From assembly GCA_016787645.1 (NCBI GenBank), contig JAEUUF010000013.1:620001-684000 (forward strand): a stretch of 64,000 nucleotides of DNA. Reading direction: 5' to 3'. The notes under the pieces are model-generated. The model saw only the letters and a list, made by a program, of their open reading frames with translations, did no database searches and was not told where the DNA came from. This DNA is from Cyclobacteriaceae bacterium (GTDB lineage: Bacteria; Bacteroidota; Bacteroidia; Cytophagales; Cyclobacteriaceae). Positions 1-8,634 of this stretch are shown one piece after another (position 1 is the first letter of the stretch; each line of letters begins with the position of its first letter). A program made the translations under genes and the position numbers.

Positions 1-34
1 CTATCTTCTAGAATTGTCCAAATGGCACTCGAGC

Positions 35-2398
35 TTATTTTTTCTGCTCGATCATAACTTTGTTGATCTTGCCATTAAATCTCGAGGAGGCACCGTAGTC
101 CGCCACATGGGTTCCATCATCTACGCCTACATCCGCTAAATCATCTACCGAGAAGATGCCAGGCTGTGTTTGGTTGATGCGGCCTTCCGCTATTTTGTTT
201 CCGTTGGCCGTTATAGTACCCACGCCACCTTTACCAGGCCCACCACCATCATATTTGAAGTCATAGACCAGTGTGTATTTCCCTGGTTTTAAGGCTTGCG
301 CTGCTATAATATGCGATGACTCAAGTCCCAACCGGTTATAGGTAAATGAAGGTTTGCCGTTTTTCAGATAGAAAGACAACCCTCCAAACCGGCCACCCTG
401 GCAAACCATCACTCCATTGCCATTCGCTTTTATTTCAACATCCGCCGTGATGGTATACGATTTACTCCGCAGGTCAATGAAAATATCAACGCCCATCCCC
501 CTCATTCCTTCGCCATAGGTCACTGAAGTTCTGTCGCCCATTACGGTTGGTCTGCCCATCAGGGCGGCATTCGTTCTTTCCAACAAGCGATCGTCAAGAG
601 GCAGCACATGATACTTTTCAGCTTCTTTCATAAACAACTCCTGCATGGCTTTCAACTTGTCAGCGTTTTGGGCTGACAGATCATTCGCTAGACTGAAATC
701 TTCATTGGCATTGAACAATTCCCACTGATCTTCTTGTAGCTTATGGTCAGGTGCCAATTTCCAGGCCGGTCGGTGAATGGTACGGGCAAGCCAACCATCC
801 TGGTACACGGCCCGGTTTCCAAACATCTCAAAATATTGCACCTTATGCCGTTCGGCTGCGGCAGCATCATTGAACGTGTAGGCCAAACTCGTGCCTTCAA
901 TCGGATCTTGTTGAATACCATTTACCACGGTTGGTGCGGGTAATTTGGTCACTTCAAAAACGGTTGGAGCAATGTCGATGACATGGCCAAACTGCGAGCG
1001 CATTTCTCCTTTACCTTTTATACCTGCGGGCCAATGAACAATCATTCCGTTTCGTGTACCGCCAAAATCTGATGCTACTTGCTTGGTATAAGAGAAAGGA
1101 GCATCCATGGCTACGGCCCATCCTGCCGCAAAGTGCGGATAGGTGCTTTCAGAACCCCATTCATTGTAATGTTTCAACATATCCGGAACGGTTTCAGCCA
1201 CTCCACTGAAATACGTCATCTCCTGGTACATTCCATTCATCTGACCTTCAGCACTGGCACCATTATCCCCGGCAATAAAGATGATAAGGGTATTGTCCAT
1301 TATACCCAATTCTTCCACACTGGCGATGAGTCTTCCCACCTCGTAATCGGTATGCTCGGCAAATCCCGCGTACACCTCCATCTGGCGGGTAAATAACTTC
1401 TTCTCATCATCCGAGAGTGATTCCCAGTCTTTAATATCTTTTGGCTTTGGTGCAAGCGTGGTACTTTCCGGAACGATCCCGAGTTTTTTCTGACGTTCCA
1501 ACGTTTGTTCCCGAACTTTATCCCAACCTTGATCAAATTTCCCTTTGTATTTGTCCGCCCACATTTTTGGAACATGGTGCGGCGCATGGGTGGCTCCAGG
1601 CGCGAAATACATGAAGAAAGGCTTATCGGGTGTTAACGCCTTCTGGAATTGAACCCATGAAATCGCCTGATTGGTCATGTCGGTGGTGAAGTGATAATTT
1701 GGGTCCTCGGGCGTTTCCACAATGGCGATACCATCATAGATCAAAGGAGCCCATTGATTTGTTTCACCACCAATGAAACCATAGAACTTTTCAAAACCAG
1801 AGCGCGTTGGCCACCGGTCTTGCGGGCCAGAGTTTGAAATTTCCCATGGCGGAGTTTCATGATACTTTCCAAAAGCCGCGGTATTGAATCCATTCTGTCT
1901 CAATACTTCTGCCATAGGCGTAATAGTTTGAGGCCTGACACCCGTATTCCCTGGAAAGGTGGTGGCAGCTTCTGCAATACACCCCATATTATTGCTATGA
2001 TGATTATATCCGGTAAGCAGGGCTACACGAGTAGGTGAGCATAGAGCGGTGGTATGAAAGCGGTTATACTTAAGACCGTTAGTGGCAAGTTTGTCCATCG
2101 TAGGCGTTGAGACAGGACCTCCAAATGCCTCCGATACTCCAAATCCCATATCGTCAATTAATATAACGATCACATTAGGTGCGCCCTCTGGTGCTTTCAC
2201 TTCAAATCTTGGAGGCGCGGTGGCATTCCGGGCATCCAATTCCGTGTACCTCGGCCGGGGGGGTTCCTTGATAGGCAATGTTGTACGATCCATGCCGCCT
2301 CTGTCGCTGACGTCAGCAACAGGTTCTGATTTTTTGGTCTCACAAGCCATAAAGACCATTAAACCGATAAACAAAGAAAATTTGATATGGAATTTCAT
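35..2398 (-). CDS. Arylsulfatase, cysteine-type, lipoprotein
   Basis: Hydrolyses sulfate esters, probably on sulfated polysaccharides or aryl sulfates, outside the cytoplasm. The formylglycine motif CSPTR (C-x-P-x-R) is present with Cys at about residue 120, preceded by the metal-binding NVIVILIDDMGFG strand of the alkaline-phosphatase/sulfatase fold; FMYFAPGATHAPHH and IIFIAGDNGASAEG are further active-site blocks. I start at 2398 because this Met opens a lipoprotein signal ending in a lipobox (FMAC); the frame stays open 26 codons further upstream, but that stretch does not look like protein. At 787 aa it matches the large bacterial arylsulfatases, with a C-terminal beta-rich region after residue 600. 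It stands alone; the next gene upstream begins 195 bp away. No sulfatase-maturing enzyme is in the window. The family is clear; the substrate is unknown. Confidence 0.93.
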   Translation of the reverse strand: MKFHIKFSLFIGLMVFMACETKKSEPVADVSDRGGMDRTTLPIKEPPRPRYTELDARNATAPPRFEVKAPEGAPNVIVILIDDMGFGVSEAFGGPVSTPTMDKLATNGLKYNRFHTTALCSPTRVALLTGYNHHSNNMGCIAEAATTFPGNTGVRPQTITPMAEVLRQNGFNTAAFGKYHETPPWEISNSGPQDRWPTRSGFEKFYGFIGGETNQWAPLIYDGIAIVETPEDPNYHFTTDMTNQAISWVQFQKALTPDKPFFMYFAPGATHAPHHVPKMWADKYKGKFDQGWDKVREQTLERQKKLGIVPESTTLAPKPKDIKDWESLSDDEKKLFTRQMEVYAGFAEHTDYEVGRLIASVEELGIMDNTLIIFIAGDNGASAEGQMNGMYQEMTYFSGVAETVPDMLKHYNEWGSESTYPHFAAGWAVAMDAPFSYTKQVASDFGGTRNGMIVHWPAGIKGKGEMRSQFGHVIDIAPTVFEVTKLPAPTVVNGIQQDPIEGTSLAYTFNDAAAAERHKVQYFEMFGNRAVYQDGWLARTIHRPAWKLAPDHKLQEDQWELFNANEDFSLANDLSAQNADKLKAMQELFMKEAEKYHVLPLDDRLLERTNAALMGRPTVMGDRTSVTYGEGMRGMGVDIFIDLRSKSYTITADVEIKANGNGVMVCQGGRFGGLSFYLKNGKPSFTYNRLGLESSHIIAAQALKPGKYTLVYDFKYDGGGPGKGGVGTITANGNKIAEGRINQTQPGIFSVDDLADVGVDDGTHVADYGASSRFNGKINKVMIEQKK

Positions 2399-2593
2399 AT
2401 TGACGAATTGAGGTATTAAAGATGAACCATGTTCTTGAAACCTGGAATGACTTATGTCATAAAAGGCCAAGACCAAATCAGGAATACGGCTAAACCTCTA
2501 TAAAGGTGCTCCTGCGCGAATAGTGAATAGCCTTACTTCAAGCCATTTAGTTTGGTAATGGTATTCGAGGTCAATTTGTCGTCTTCCAGCCAA

Positions 2594-3223
2594 CTATTTC
2601 GGGTACCCCGGATGTTTTTTCACGTCCCGTATCTGTCCCAAATGCCGAAACGAATGCCGGAAGAACATCATGTAGTGCTGATGAATATTGGGTCCGAAGT
2701 TGACGCGGTAAAGTCTTAAGTTCTCTTTGGTGGTTTTCAAATATTCAATTGACTCATCGCGCATCTTAGTGTACCAAATGATGTTGTTCTTTCCTTCATT
2801 ATTGCCCAATGGAACCCCATAGGTGAAAGGCTTTGTGTAGTCCGTGGCATTATTCCTCTTTAGTCTTTTGGGATCAGGGTCAATAAACACACTGTCCGGG
2901 CGCTGCGGGATTTGTGGCAAGGGGCCCATGCGCAACGCAACAGAAACATCATTCATCTGAATTAATTCCCAGAAGCAGATGTGTTCAATGATCTGATTAA
3001 TACTCCAACGATCCGGGCTTTCCTTAAAATTCCATTGTTCCTCACTTAGGTCTTTCGTTTCCGCAACAATCTCTTCTTTCGACCGAATCAGGTTGTCTAG
3101 CAGATATTTTCTATCCGCCTCTGTCCATACGGGTGTCGTTGAAGGTGCGTCGGTACTTGCCTGTCCTTTAGCAAAGGCGAGAAGTCCAAGAACAAGAGCA
3201 AGGGTTGTTAGGGTTATCCTCAT
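2594..3223 (-). CDS. Secreted DinB-like four-helix protein
   Basis: A 209-residue protein with a signal peptide (MRITLTTLALVLGLLAFAKG) followed by a DinB/DUF664-type four-helix bundle. The typical signature is the WSINQIIEHICFWE helix after a paired ...EEQWNFKESPDR... turn, and a late RHSFRHLGQIRDV helix; the conserved His residues usually bind a divalent metal in this superfamily. An exported DinB-like protein is common in Bacteroidota but its reaction is unknown; related cytoplasmic members are thiol (bacillithiol or mycothiol) transferases. It starts 36 bp after the stop of the SRPBCC gene (3260-3718), so the two are probably cotranscribed. Confidence 0.8.
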   Translation of the reverse strand: MRITLTTLALVLGLLAFAKGQASTDAPSTTPVWTEADRKYLLDNLIRSKEEIVAETKDLSEEQWNFKESPDRWSINQIIEHICFWELIQMNDVSVALRMGPLPQIPQRPDSVFIDPDPKRLKRNNATDYTKPFTYGVPLGNNEGKNNIIWYTKMRDESIEYLKTTKENLRLYRVNFGPNIHQHYMMFFRHSFRHLGQIRDVKKHPGYPK

Positions 3224-3259
3224 AAGGGAAATAATCTTTAGTAATGAAGCTTGAACCTG

Positions 3260-3718
3260 CTACTTTTCACAAAGCTCCTTCAGCTTGTCCAGTGCTTTTG
3301 GATAAGTCTGATTCATGTAATCCGCGAAGTCCTCGGTGGTGTCCAGTTCTACTGTAACCTTTGTAATACCCTTGTTTTCTTCGAAAGTATAGTTTTCAAA
3401 TCCATTTGCCCATTTTGCCACATCGGGTCCCTCGGTAATTTCCTTACCCGCTTTCACGAGACCATAATGCTGAATGGAAACAAATTGGTTGCGCATGTTT
3501 TCAACTATCCTGGAAACCATACCTCCGTTTTCTCCTTTCTCATCTACTCCAACAAATAGCATCTTACTTCCCTTGTCCCAACTTCCTTCATAAGTCGATG
3601 TCGGGTTAAACAAAGAGGTCCATTTCTCATAGGTTGATTTGCTGCTGAGGCCAAGCATATAATCATAAATCCTGGTCACAGGGGCATTGATGCTTACTTT
3701 GAACTGTAACTTTACCAT
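3260..3718 (-). CDS. SRPBCC / START-like domain protein
   Basis: A 152-residue cytoplasmic protein with the SRPBCC (Bet v 1/AHSA1-like) helix-grip layout: an N-terminal beta strand FKVSINAPVTRIYDYMLG, the ...YEKWTSLFNPTSTYEGSWDKG... loop, a central sheet with the charged pair TVELDTTEDF, and a C-terminal long helix ending in KALDKLKELCEK. Such proteins bind hydrophobic ligands or assist folding; nothing here identifies the ligand. It is the first gene of a probable two-gene unit with the DinB-like protein downstream. Upstream lies an intergenic repeat (3779-3907). Confidence 0.75.
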   Translation of the reverse strand: MVKLQFKVSINAPVTRIYDYMLGLSSKSTYEKWTSLFNPTSTYEGSWDKGSKMLFVGVDEKGENGGMVSRIVENMRNQFVSIQHYGLVKAGKEITEGPDVAKWANGFENYTFEENKGITKVTVELDTTEDFADYMNQTYPKALDKLKELCEK

Positions 3719-3778
3719 TTCATTGATATCTGATTACAACAATCTTTTGAAGAGGCCGCCGGCCTGCCCGCCGCAGCA

Positions 3779-3907
3779 CCCTGAGCTTGCCGAAGGGAGC
3801 GAAGGAGGGAACAGGGCCGGCAAGTCCCGACCAGCCGCTACTCCCCAACCGGTCATCGAGTCAAAACGAAGTTAGCCTATTTATTTCAAGTGCGAACGCC
3901 AGGCATG
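3779..3907. repeat. Dispersed intergenic repeat, copy 1
   Basis: Begins with the imperfect palindrome CCCTGAGCTTGCCGAAGGG (3779-3797) and continues into about 107 bp (3801-3907) that is roughly 90% identical, by eye, to 6480-6585 in the same orientation. Shared landmarks include GGCCGGCAAGTCCCGACCAG and TATTTATTTCAAGTGCGAAC. It lies in the gap between two minus-strand genes (3718 start, 3949 stop) and contains no credible coding frame. The palindrome belongs to a class often seen between genes in Bacteroidota. Confidence 0.8.
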
Positions 3908-3948
3908 CTGCTTATACGAACTGCGCCACTGCAAAAAGAAGCCAGGAG

Positions 3949-4323
3949 TTAACCCTTTACATAGGAAAGCTTCTCCGCCACTTTTCCATCGCGTACTCTG
4001 AATACGTCTACGCCTCGCAGGTGCCAGGGCTTTCCGTCTTTGGTCTTGCGATAGATCCAGCGTACTACGCAGCGGTCGCCCGAGACGATGATTTCCTCGG
4101 ATTCGAAACGCGCATCCCGGTTGTTGGCAAAGAATTTTTGCCAGTACACGCGTACTTCCGTGGCGCCAACAAGCCTCGCGCCGTCAGGTGGAGGATGGGT
4201 GTTCTCGAAGAGGCAATCGTCGGTCATCATGTTCATCACACCATCCACATCGTGGCGATTGAAGGCCTCGTTGAACCGCTCGATGACGGCCATTGTGGAA
4301 TCAGGGTTGGTGTTAGGATCCAT
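3949..4323 (-). CDS. NTF2-like / SnoaL-like domain protein
   Basis: A 124-residue soluble protein with the SnoaL/NTF2 cone fold pattern: VIERFNEAFNRHDVDGVMNMMTDDCLFE at the N-terminus, a central VYWQKFFANN helix, and C-terminal strands VSGDRCVVRWIYR and VDVFRVRDGKVAEKLSYVKG. The HDVDG turn and the DVFRVRDGKV strand are typical of the family. Members are small enzymes or ligand binders; the ligand cannot be told from sequence. It starts 41 bp after the stop of the M20 peptidase gene, so it may be the second gene of that transcript. Confidence 0.8.
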   Translation of the reverse strand: MDPNTNPDSTMAVIERFNEAFNRHDVDGVMNMMTDDCLFENTHPPPDGARLVGATEVRVYWQKFFANNRDARFESEEIIVSGDRCVVRWIYRKTKDGKPWHLRGVDVFRVRDGKVAEKLSYVKG

Positions 4324-4364
4324 TGCCTATGCAAGGTTCATCCGTGGTGGTACTGTTCACCTCC

Positions 4365-5795
4365 TTACTCATTAAGATTCTGAATCAACTGATAGTAGAA
4401 CTGAATAATCTCCTTGTAGTTGTTGACGGCAATATGCTCATTGATTCCGTGAAATCCGGTCACGTTGGAGGATGTCACGCGGTAGGGGAAGAATCGATAG
4501 GCATTCTCGCTGATGGACTCATAGTGCTTCGTATCCGTGCCGCCGCCGATGAGTCCGGGCGTGACGACCACGTCCGGGAAAAGCTGCTGGACGGTCCTTT
4601 CTATGATTTTGTAGCTGGCCGATTCGTAGTCGGAAACCGGCGAGGGTTCGTTCCGGTTGCTGATCGATGTCACCTTTATCCGGTCATCGTTGACGGTTTC
4701 AACCACATGTTTCAGTACTTCCTCGGTGGTTTCCCCTGTCATCACACGGAAATTGACGACGGCGCTGGCCGTGGTGGGGATCACATTGTCTTTTACACCG
4801 CCCTTGATCATGGTAGGCGCCGTCGAGGTATGGGTGTTGAAGGCTTCCTGGATCTTGGATCCGAAGAGCCACGTATTGGCAAAGGCCATTTTCTGTATAA
4901 ACGGCAGATGCGGGCCGAGTATTTCAATTTGTCGGTCGATAACGGGTATGGACTTGAAAGGAAACTGGTTGGATTCAAGTTTCGTGATCGCGACTGCGAG
5001 CGAGCCAATCGTATTGTCGGAAGGTGGAGCGGATGAATGTCCGCCTTTGGTGGTGATGGTGAGTTCAAAAGACACGTATCCTTTTTCCGCCACGTTGATG
5101 ACCGCCATGGACTTGTCGAGTCCCGGCACCATGCCATCCACCAGATAGCCACCTTCGTCGATGACACATTCGAGTTTCACACCTTGTTCTTCGAGGTATT
5201 TGGCCAGCGACGCCGCTCCCCGATCGCCGCCGATCTCTTCATCGTGGCCGAAGGCGAGGTAGAGGGTCCGTTTTGGTTTCAACCCTGCCTGCAGGGAAGC
5301 CTCCACGGCTTCGAGGATGGCCAGCACGCTCACTTTGTCATCCATGGTACCTCGGCCATAGATATTTTCATTCTTGATGTCACCGGAGAACGGCGGCGCC
5401 TCCCAATCGGCCAGCGTCCCTTCGTCCACGGGCACGACATCCAGGTGCGACATGAGCACTACGGGTTTCAGCGTGTTGTCGGTTCCTTGCCATTTATACA
5501 ACAGGCTGTATTGAATGGTTTTCTTTTCCAGCTGTGCATGGACCAGGGGAAAGGCGGTGGCCAGGTAGTTGTGAAGGCCAGTGAACTCTGCGGAGTCAGG
5601 TTGGCTGGTGTACGAATAGGAGATGGTCTTGAACCGGATAGCCTTCTGCAGTCGTGTCAACGCTTCATCGGGTACTTCCTGCGGTTTGACCTGAGCGACT
5701 TCCGATTCTTCTGCGGAAAATGTAAAGGTCTTGATGAGGATGAAAAGCGCGAGAGCGAGGAGGCCGAGGCCGAGGAGCTTGAGAAATTTCTTCAT
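4365..5795 (-). CDS. M20 family metallopeptidase, PM20D1-like
   Basis: A 476-residue di-zinc hydrolase anchored by one N-terminal membrane segment (residues about 5-26, LKLLGLGLLALALFILIK). Zinc-site motifs of the M20 fold are visible: VLMSHLDVVPVDEG (first His), GRGTMDDKVSVLAILEA (bridging Asp), FGHDEEIGGDRGA (catalytic Glu pair), and a C-terminal GGGTDTKHY (last His). Spacing and the GHDEEIGG block resemble the PM20D1/carboxypeptidase S branch, which cleaves or makes N-acyl amino acids; that substrate is an analogy only. The dimerisation domain lies at about 230-370. The gene probably leads a transcript with the NTF2-like gene downstream. Confidence 0.9.
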   Translation of the reverse strand: MKKFLKLLGLGLLALALFILIKTFTFSAEESEVAQVKPQEVPDEALTRLQKAIRFKTISYSYTSQPDSAEFTGLHNYLATAFPLVHAQLEKKTIQYSLLYKWQGTDNTLKPVVLMSHLDVVPVDEGTLADWEAPPFSGDIKNENIYGRGTMDDKVSVLAILEAVEASLQAGLKPKRTLYLAFGHDEEIGGDRGAASLAKYLEEQGVKLECVIDEGGYLVDGMVPGLDKSMAVINVAEKGYVSFELTITTKGGHSSAPPSDNTIGSLAVAITKLESNQFPFKSIPVIDRQIEILGPHLPFIQKMAFANTWLFGSKIQEAFNTHTSTAPTMIKGGVKDNVIPTTASAVVNFRVMTGETTEEVLKHVVETVNDDRIKVTSISNRNEPSPVSDYESASYKIIERTVQQLFPDVVVTPGLIGGGTDTKHYESISENAYRFFPYRVTSSNVTGFHGINEHIAVNNYKEIIQFYYQLIQNLNE

Positions 5796-5919
5796 GAGTG
5801 GTGTAGACTTGGAGCACTAAGATATTGGAATTCTTGATTGGATTTGGAGGTACGAAGCGCGGTTTATTTCAAGCGTGCGCGTGGGATGGTGCATACACGG
5901 TGTAGGGCGCGGTTGCATT

Positions 5920-6387
5920 CTAGTACCTTATTCTATTCAATCTTGGATTTTTTGGCCAGTAAGTTATACTTACAGTGTCTCCAACATTTAACCTTGATAT
6001 ATTTCTTGAAGTCACGTAACTATTATTGTCCACTGAAAATGTTATCCAGACAATGGTTGAGCCAGTCCTTTGTTTCTTACTGGTTACAATTCCCCAGGTC
6101 TCTTTGCTATCTCTGGATAACCGTTCATCGTCAACACTACTTGTCCAAATACCATAGGGGATAAGAAGAAACAGCGACCAAAATACAATTGATCTTTTCT
6201 TTTGTTTGTCTAAATTAAATGCTGTTAATACTTTATATAGGATAAATAACAGTCCGCCCGAAACGGGCACAAAGAAGCACAGAAGAATAACTAGCGTCTC
6301 GTCATATCGGATAATGTCTGGCAGTGTATAGGGATTTATGATAGCCCATACAATAAGGTAAGCTGCAACTAAAAGCCATTTCTTCAT
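5920..6387 (-). CDS. Membrane protein with DUF3592-like domain
   Basis: A 155-residue protein with three predicted membrane segments (about 4-20, 32-52 and 65-85) followed by a small beta domain: WGIVTSKKQRTGSTIVWITF ... VGDTVSITYWPKNP. A membrane helix next to a G-x-V-x-x...V-G-D-x-V-x-I-x-Y-x-P-x-N-P strand set is the DUF3592 pattern. Function unknown. Base composition is more AT-rich than neighbouring genes, which suggests later arrival. It is flanked on its upstream side by the second copy of the dispersed repeat and on its downstream side by a 120-bp gap. Confidence 0.6.
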   Translation of the reverse strand: MKKWLLVAAYLIVWAIINPYTLPDIIRYDETLVILLCFFVPVSGGLLFILYKVLTAFNLDKQKKRSIVFWSLFLLIPYGIWTSSVDDERLSRDSKETWGIVTSKKQRTGSTIVWITFSVDNNSYVTSRNISRLNVGDTVSITYWPKNPRLNRIRY

Positions 6388-6479
6388 TTGACTGTTTTTT
6401 TAAGCAACGCTCAGTGTATGCAGCGTGCCGGATGGTGGAGGCTTGCCAAGGCCGCCTGCCTGCCAGCCGTAGCTTTAGC

Positions 6480-6585
6480 GAAGGAGGGAACAAGGCCGGC
6501 AAGTCCCGACCAGCTGCTACTCTCCCACTGGTCACTGAGTTGAAACGAAGTTAACTATTTATTTCAAGTGCGAACGCCCGGCATG
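6480..6585. repeat. Dispersed intergenic repeat, copy 2
   Basis: Second copy of the element at 3801-3907, same orientation, about 90% identical by eye. The palindromic head of copy 1 is degraded here, replaced by a stretch from about 6445. It sits in the 387-bp gap between 5920-6387 and the DUF3299-like gene. The rest of that gap holds the inverted repeat at 6628-6751 and no gene. Confidence 0.8.
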
Positions 6586-6627
6586 ACTGACTGATTATAT
6601 GAAATCCCTGGGCTTGCAACTCCAAAC

Positions 6628-6751
6628 TTTTACATTCTGCATTTTACATTTTGCGTTTTGCGGTTAACGGTCGAGGGTGTTACACCATGGGCAAACGCAC
6701 AACGAGCGGGTAAACCGCAAAATGCAAAACGCTAGATGTAAAATGTAAAAG
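6628..6751. repeat. Long imperfect inverted repeat
   Basis: The left arm (6628-6666) and right arm (6710-6751) are about 40 nt each and closely complementary: the left contains TTTACATTTTGCGTTTTGCG, the right ACCGCAAAATGCAAAAC and GATGTAAAATGTAAAAG. The loop is about 43 nt. Each arm itself contains internal short repeats (TTTACATT, TTTTGCGTTTTGCG). The structure lies just downstream of the DUF3299-like stop codon (6775), so in mRNA it would form a large 3-prime stem-loop. Confidence 0.7.
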
Positions 6752-6774
6752 GAGCTATTTGGCCACTACCGCAA

Positions 6775-7215
6775 TCACTTCCCCACCATCACCGCGTCCT
6801 CCAGGATAAAATTTCCGTGCTCGATGTCCGCCTCGTTCAGCTTCAGCTTGCCCTTTACCCGCAAGTACTGGTCCATCTCGAACTTGCCCTGCTTGTCCCT
6901 GAACTTCACCTCGGCGATGGTCTCCGGGCCCGCGGCGCCACAGAAAAAACACTGGCTGTACGGATACTTGGACAGGATGATGTACGCGTTGCCCTCAATC
7001 TCAATAGGCATGTAGTACCCCTCCAGGCTCACCTCCTTGCCCACCATGCTCTTCAACTCAGGCGCAAACCCCGGGTACAGAAAGTACTCCGCCGACTTCT
7101 CATTGTATTTGGCCTCGAACTTTGTTTTGGCAAACAACGACCAGCCTTCAGGCGGTTGGGCAGAAACGGTCGGGCTTAGAAATACGAGGAGTAGAATGGA
7201 GAGGGAGCACTTCAT
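6775..7215 (-). CDS. Secreted DUF3299-like protein
   Basis: A 146-residue protein with a signal peptide (MKCSLSILLLVFLSPTVSAQ) and a small OB-like domain: GKEVSLEGYYMPIE, then YPYSQCFFCGAAGPE with a CxxC pair, then VKGKLKLNE and a C-terminal strand. The GYYMPI...YPxxxCFFCG...PE arrangement is the DUF3299 signature. I chose the ATG at 7215; the frame continues upstream only through a TTG inside a tandem repeat. In other Gram-negative bacteria DUF3299 proteins sit beside a LolD-like ATPase and an FtsX-like permease in loci linked to zinc, and the same three genes occur here (6775-9283). The CxxC pair may bind metal or heme; that is inference. Confidence 0.7.
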   Translation of the reverse strand: MKCSLSILLLVFLSPTVSAQPPEGWSLFAKTKFEAKYNEKSAEYFLYPGFAPELKSMVGKEVSLEGYYMPIEIEGNAYIILSKYPYSQCFFCGAAGPETIAEVKFRDKQGKFEMDQYLRVKGKLKLNEADIEHGNFILEDAVMVGK

Positions 7216-7223
7216 GGGAGGAT

Positions 7224-7286
7224 GGTTCAAGGTCTAAAGTTCAAGGTTCAAAGTTCAAGGTTCAAAGTTTAAGGTTCAAGGTTTAC
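7224..7286. repeat. Heptamer tandem repeat (RGTTCAA)n
   Basis: Eight or nine consecutive 7-bp units, mostly GGTTCAA alternating with AGTTCAA, run from 7224 to about 7286, immediately upstream of the DUF3299-like start (minus strand). A looser AT-rich TTCAAAT-type continuation reaches about 7328, close to the permease stop. The array is in the 5-prime untranslated or intercistronic segment, so changes in copy number would alter spacing rather than protein. Confidence 0.85.
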
Positions 7287-7337
7287 TCCGTTCATTTTCA
7301 AATCTTCAAATTTTCAATCTTCAAATTGACTCATTGA

Positions 7338-8564
7338 CTAATTACCCGCCAGGACTTCATGAATATCCGTGCGGTAGGCCTCTAGGGCAGGAAGGAGGCT
7401 GCACAGTATCCCCAGCGCAAGGCTGCCGCCAAGTAGCCAGGTCTCGGCTGCATAATACACACCGGCCTGCACGCCAGTAGCGGCACTGCCGGTAACGGCC
7501 AACGTAAAGGCATACAGCACGCCGTGGCCCAGCATCAACCCGAAGAGGCTCCCGAGGGCGGTGAGCCAAGTGCCTTCCAGGATCACCGCCACAAACAACT
7601 TCGTGCGGCTCGCCCCCATCGACCGCATGATGGCCAAATCGTAACGCCGCTCCTTCATCGAGTTGTACAAGACAATGAAAATGCTAAGCCCCGAAATGAG
7701 AATTAGTACAATGGCAAACGCCCGCAGTACATCCATCCCCACGCCCAGGATTGAAAACAGGCGCGCGGTCTCGTATGCTGGCGCGGCGGCCTGCAGGTTA
7801 CTCTGCCCGTTGATGAACCTCGGCAGTTGGATCACAGCCAACGGATTGCGGTACTGGATCAGCAACGAAGTTACCTCCCGGGTGGAGTCACCGGCAGGAT
7901 GCCCGGGTACCAGCGTCGAGGCTATCACTCCCGTGGTATCACCTGCAGCCAGGTCGTGCGCAAGCCAGATGCTCTGCACGTTCGTAAGCAACAACTGATC
8001 GAGCACAGTGTGGCTGGGCTTCAGGATACCCACCACCTTGTAGTGATGCGCCTCATGTTCGTCGCCGTTCTCCGTGAGCCCATGGGCACTGACCAGTTCA
8101 GAACCTACTTTCAGTTTCAGTTGCTGCGCGGCCGTCGCCCCGACGGTTACCTCCAAATGGTTGTCCCACCATGCGCCTTCCGCAAGCTCGGCATTGTACA
8201 GGGTGGCATAGTCTCTCCGCGTCCCCACGATCCGAAAACCCATGTAGCTGTCACCCAACGCCAGCGGAATTGCTTTCTTCACCATCGGATGGCGCGAGAT
8301 CCGCTCCGCCTCCTTCAGGTTGATGTTGCCTGTGGGAAAATCCACATGAAATACACTGCACAATATCAATTGCATCGGGCTTCCCTTCGCCCCCACCACC
8401 AGGTCTACGCCTTTTGAATTGGCGGTGACCTTCTCTTCCAGCTGGTTCGTAAACAAGATCAGCACCGTGATCACCGACACACCCAACGCAAGCAACAGCA
8501 CGTTCAACGCTGTCGTCAGCGGTCGGGCTTTGAGGTAACTCCAGGCGAGGGTGATAAGACTCAT
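7338..8564 (-). CDS. ABC transporter permease, FtsX/MacB type
   Basis: A 408-residue inner-membrane protein with the MacB/LolE topology: one N-terminal membrane helix (LTTALNVLLLALGVSVITVLIL), a large periplasmic domain (about 45-275), and three C-terminal helices around 285-405 with the RRYDLAIMRSMGASRTKLFVAVI block that follows TM2 in this family. Start 8564 (MSLITLAWSYLKARPL) is favoured because the 27 upstream codons are translated tandem repeat. It pairs with the ATPase encoded immediately upstream (8645-9283) to form a mechanotransmission-type ABC system acting on a periplasmic or lipoprotein substrate. The substrate is unknown; the adjacent DUF3299-like gene hints at a metal-related role. 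Confidence 0.9.
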   Translation of the reverse strand: MSLITLAWSYLKARPLTTALNVLLLALGVSVITVLILFTNQLEEKVTANSKGVDLVVGAKGSPMQLILCSVFHVDFPTGNINLKEAERISRHPMVKKAIPLALGDSYMGFRIVGTRRDYATLYNAELAEGAWWDNHLEVTVGATAAQQLKLKVGSELVSAHGLTENGDEHEAHHYKVVGILKPSHTVLDQLLLTNVQSIWLAHDLAAGDTTGVIASTLVPGHPAGDSTREVTSLLIQYRNPLAVIQLPRFINGQSNLQAAAPAYETARLFSILGVGMDVLRAFAIVLILISGLSIFIVLYNSMKERRYDLAIMRSMGASRTKLFVAVILEGTWLTALGSLFGLMLGHGVLYAFTLAVTGSAATGVQAGVYYAAETWLLGGSLALGILCSLLPALEAYRTDIHEVLAGN

Positions 8565-8573
8565 GTCAAAGTT

Positions 8574-8621
8574 GATTCGGTAATTCGGTAATTCGGTGAT
8601 TCGGTGATTCGGTGATTCGAT
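8574..8621. repeat. Octamer tandem repeat (RATTCGGT)6
   Basis: Six contiguous 8-bp units (GATTCGGT or AATTCGGT, last one GATTCGAT) from 8574 to 8621 fill the space just upstream of the permease start at 8564. They would lie in the leader between ATPase and permease in the mRNA. Confidence 0.9.
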
Positions 8622-8634
8622 GTTGTCACTCCTT

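Noticed and set aside
3787-4383. Plus-strand frame of 198 codons over repeat copy 1 and the NTF2-like gene
   Set aside because: Begins inside the repeat and then runs antisense to an NTF2-like gene; no domain visible.
5037-5837. Plus-strand frame of 266 codons opposite the PM20D1-like peptidase
   Set aside because: Antisense of a gene with intact M20 motifs; His/Phe/Arg-rich composition typical of a shadow frame.
6817-7337. Plus-strand frames across the DUF3299-like gene and heptamer array
   Set aside because: They are shadows of the minus-strand gene extended by translation of the tandem repeat.
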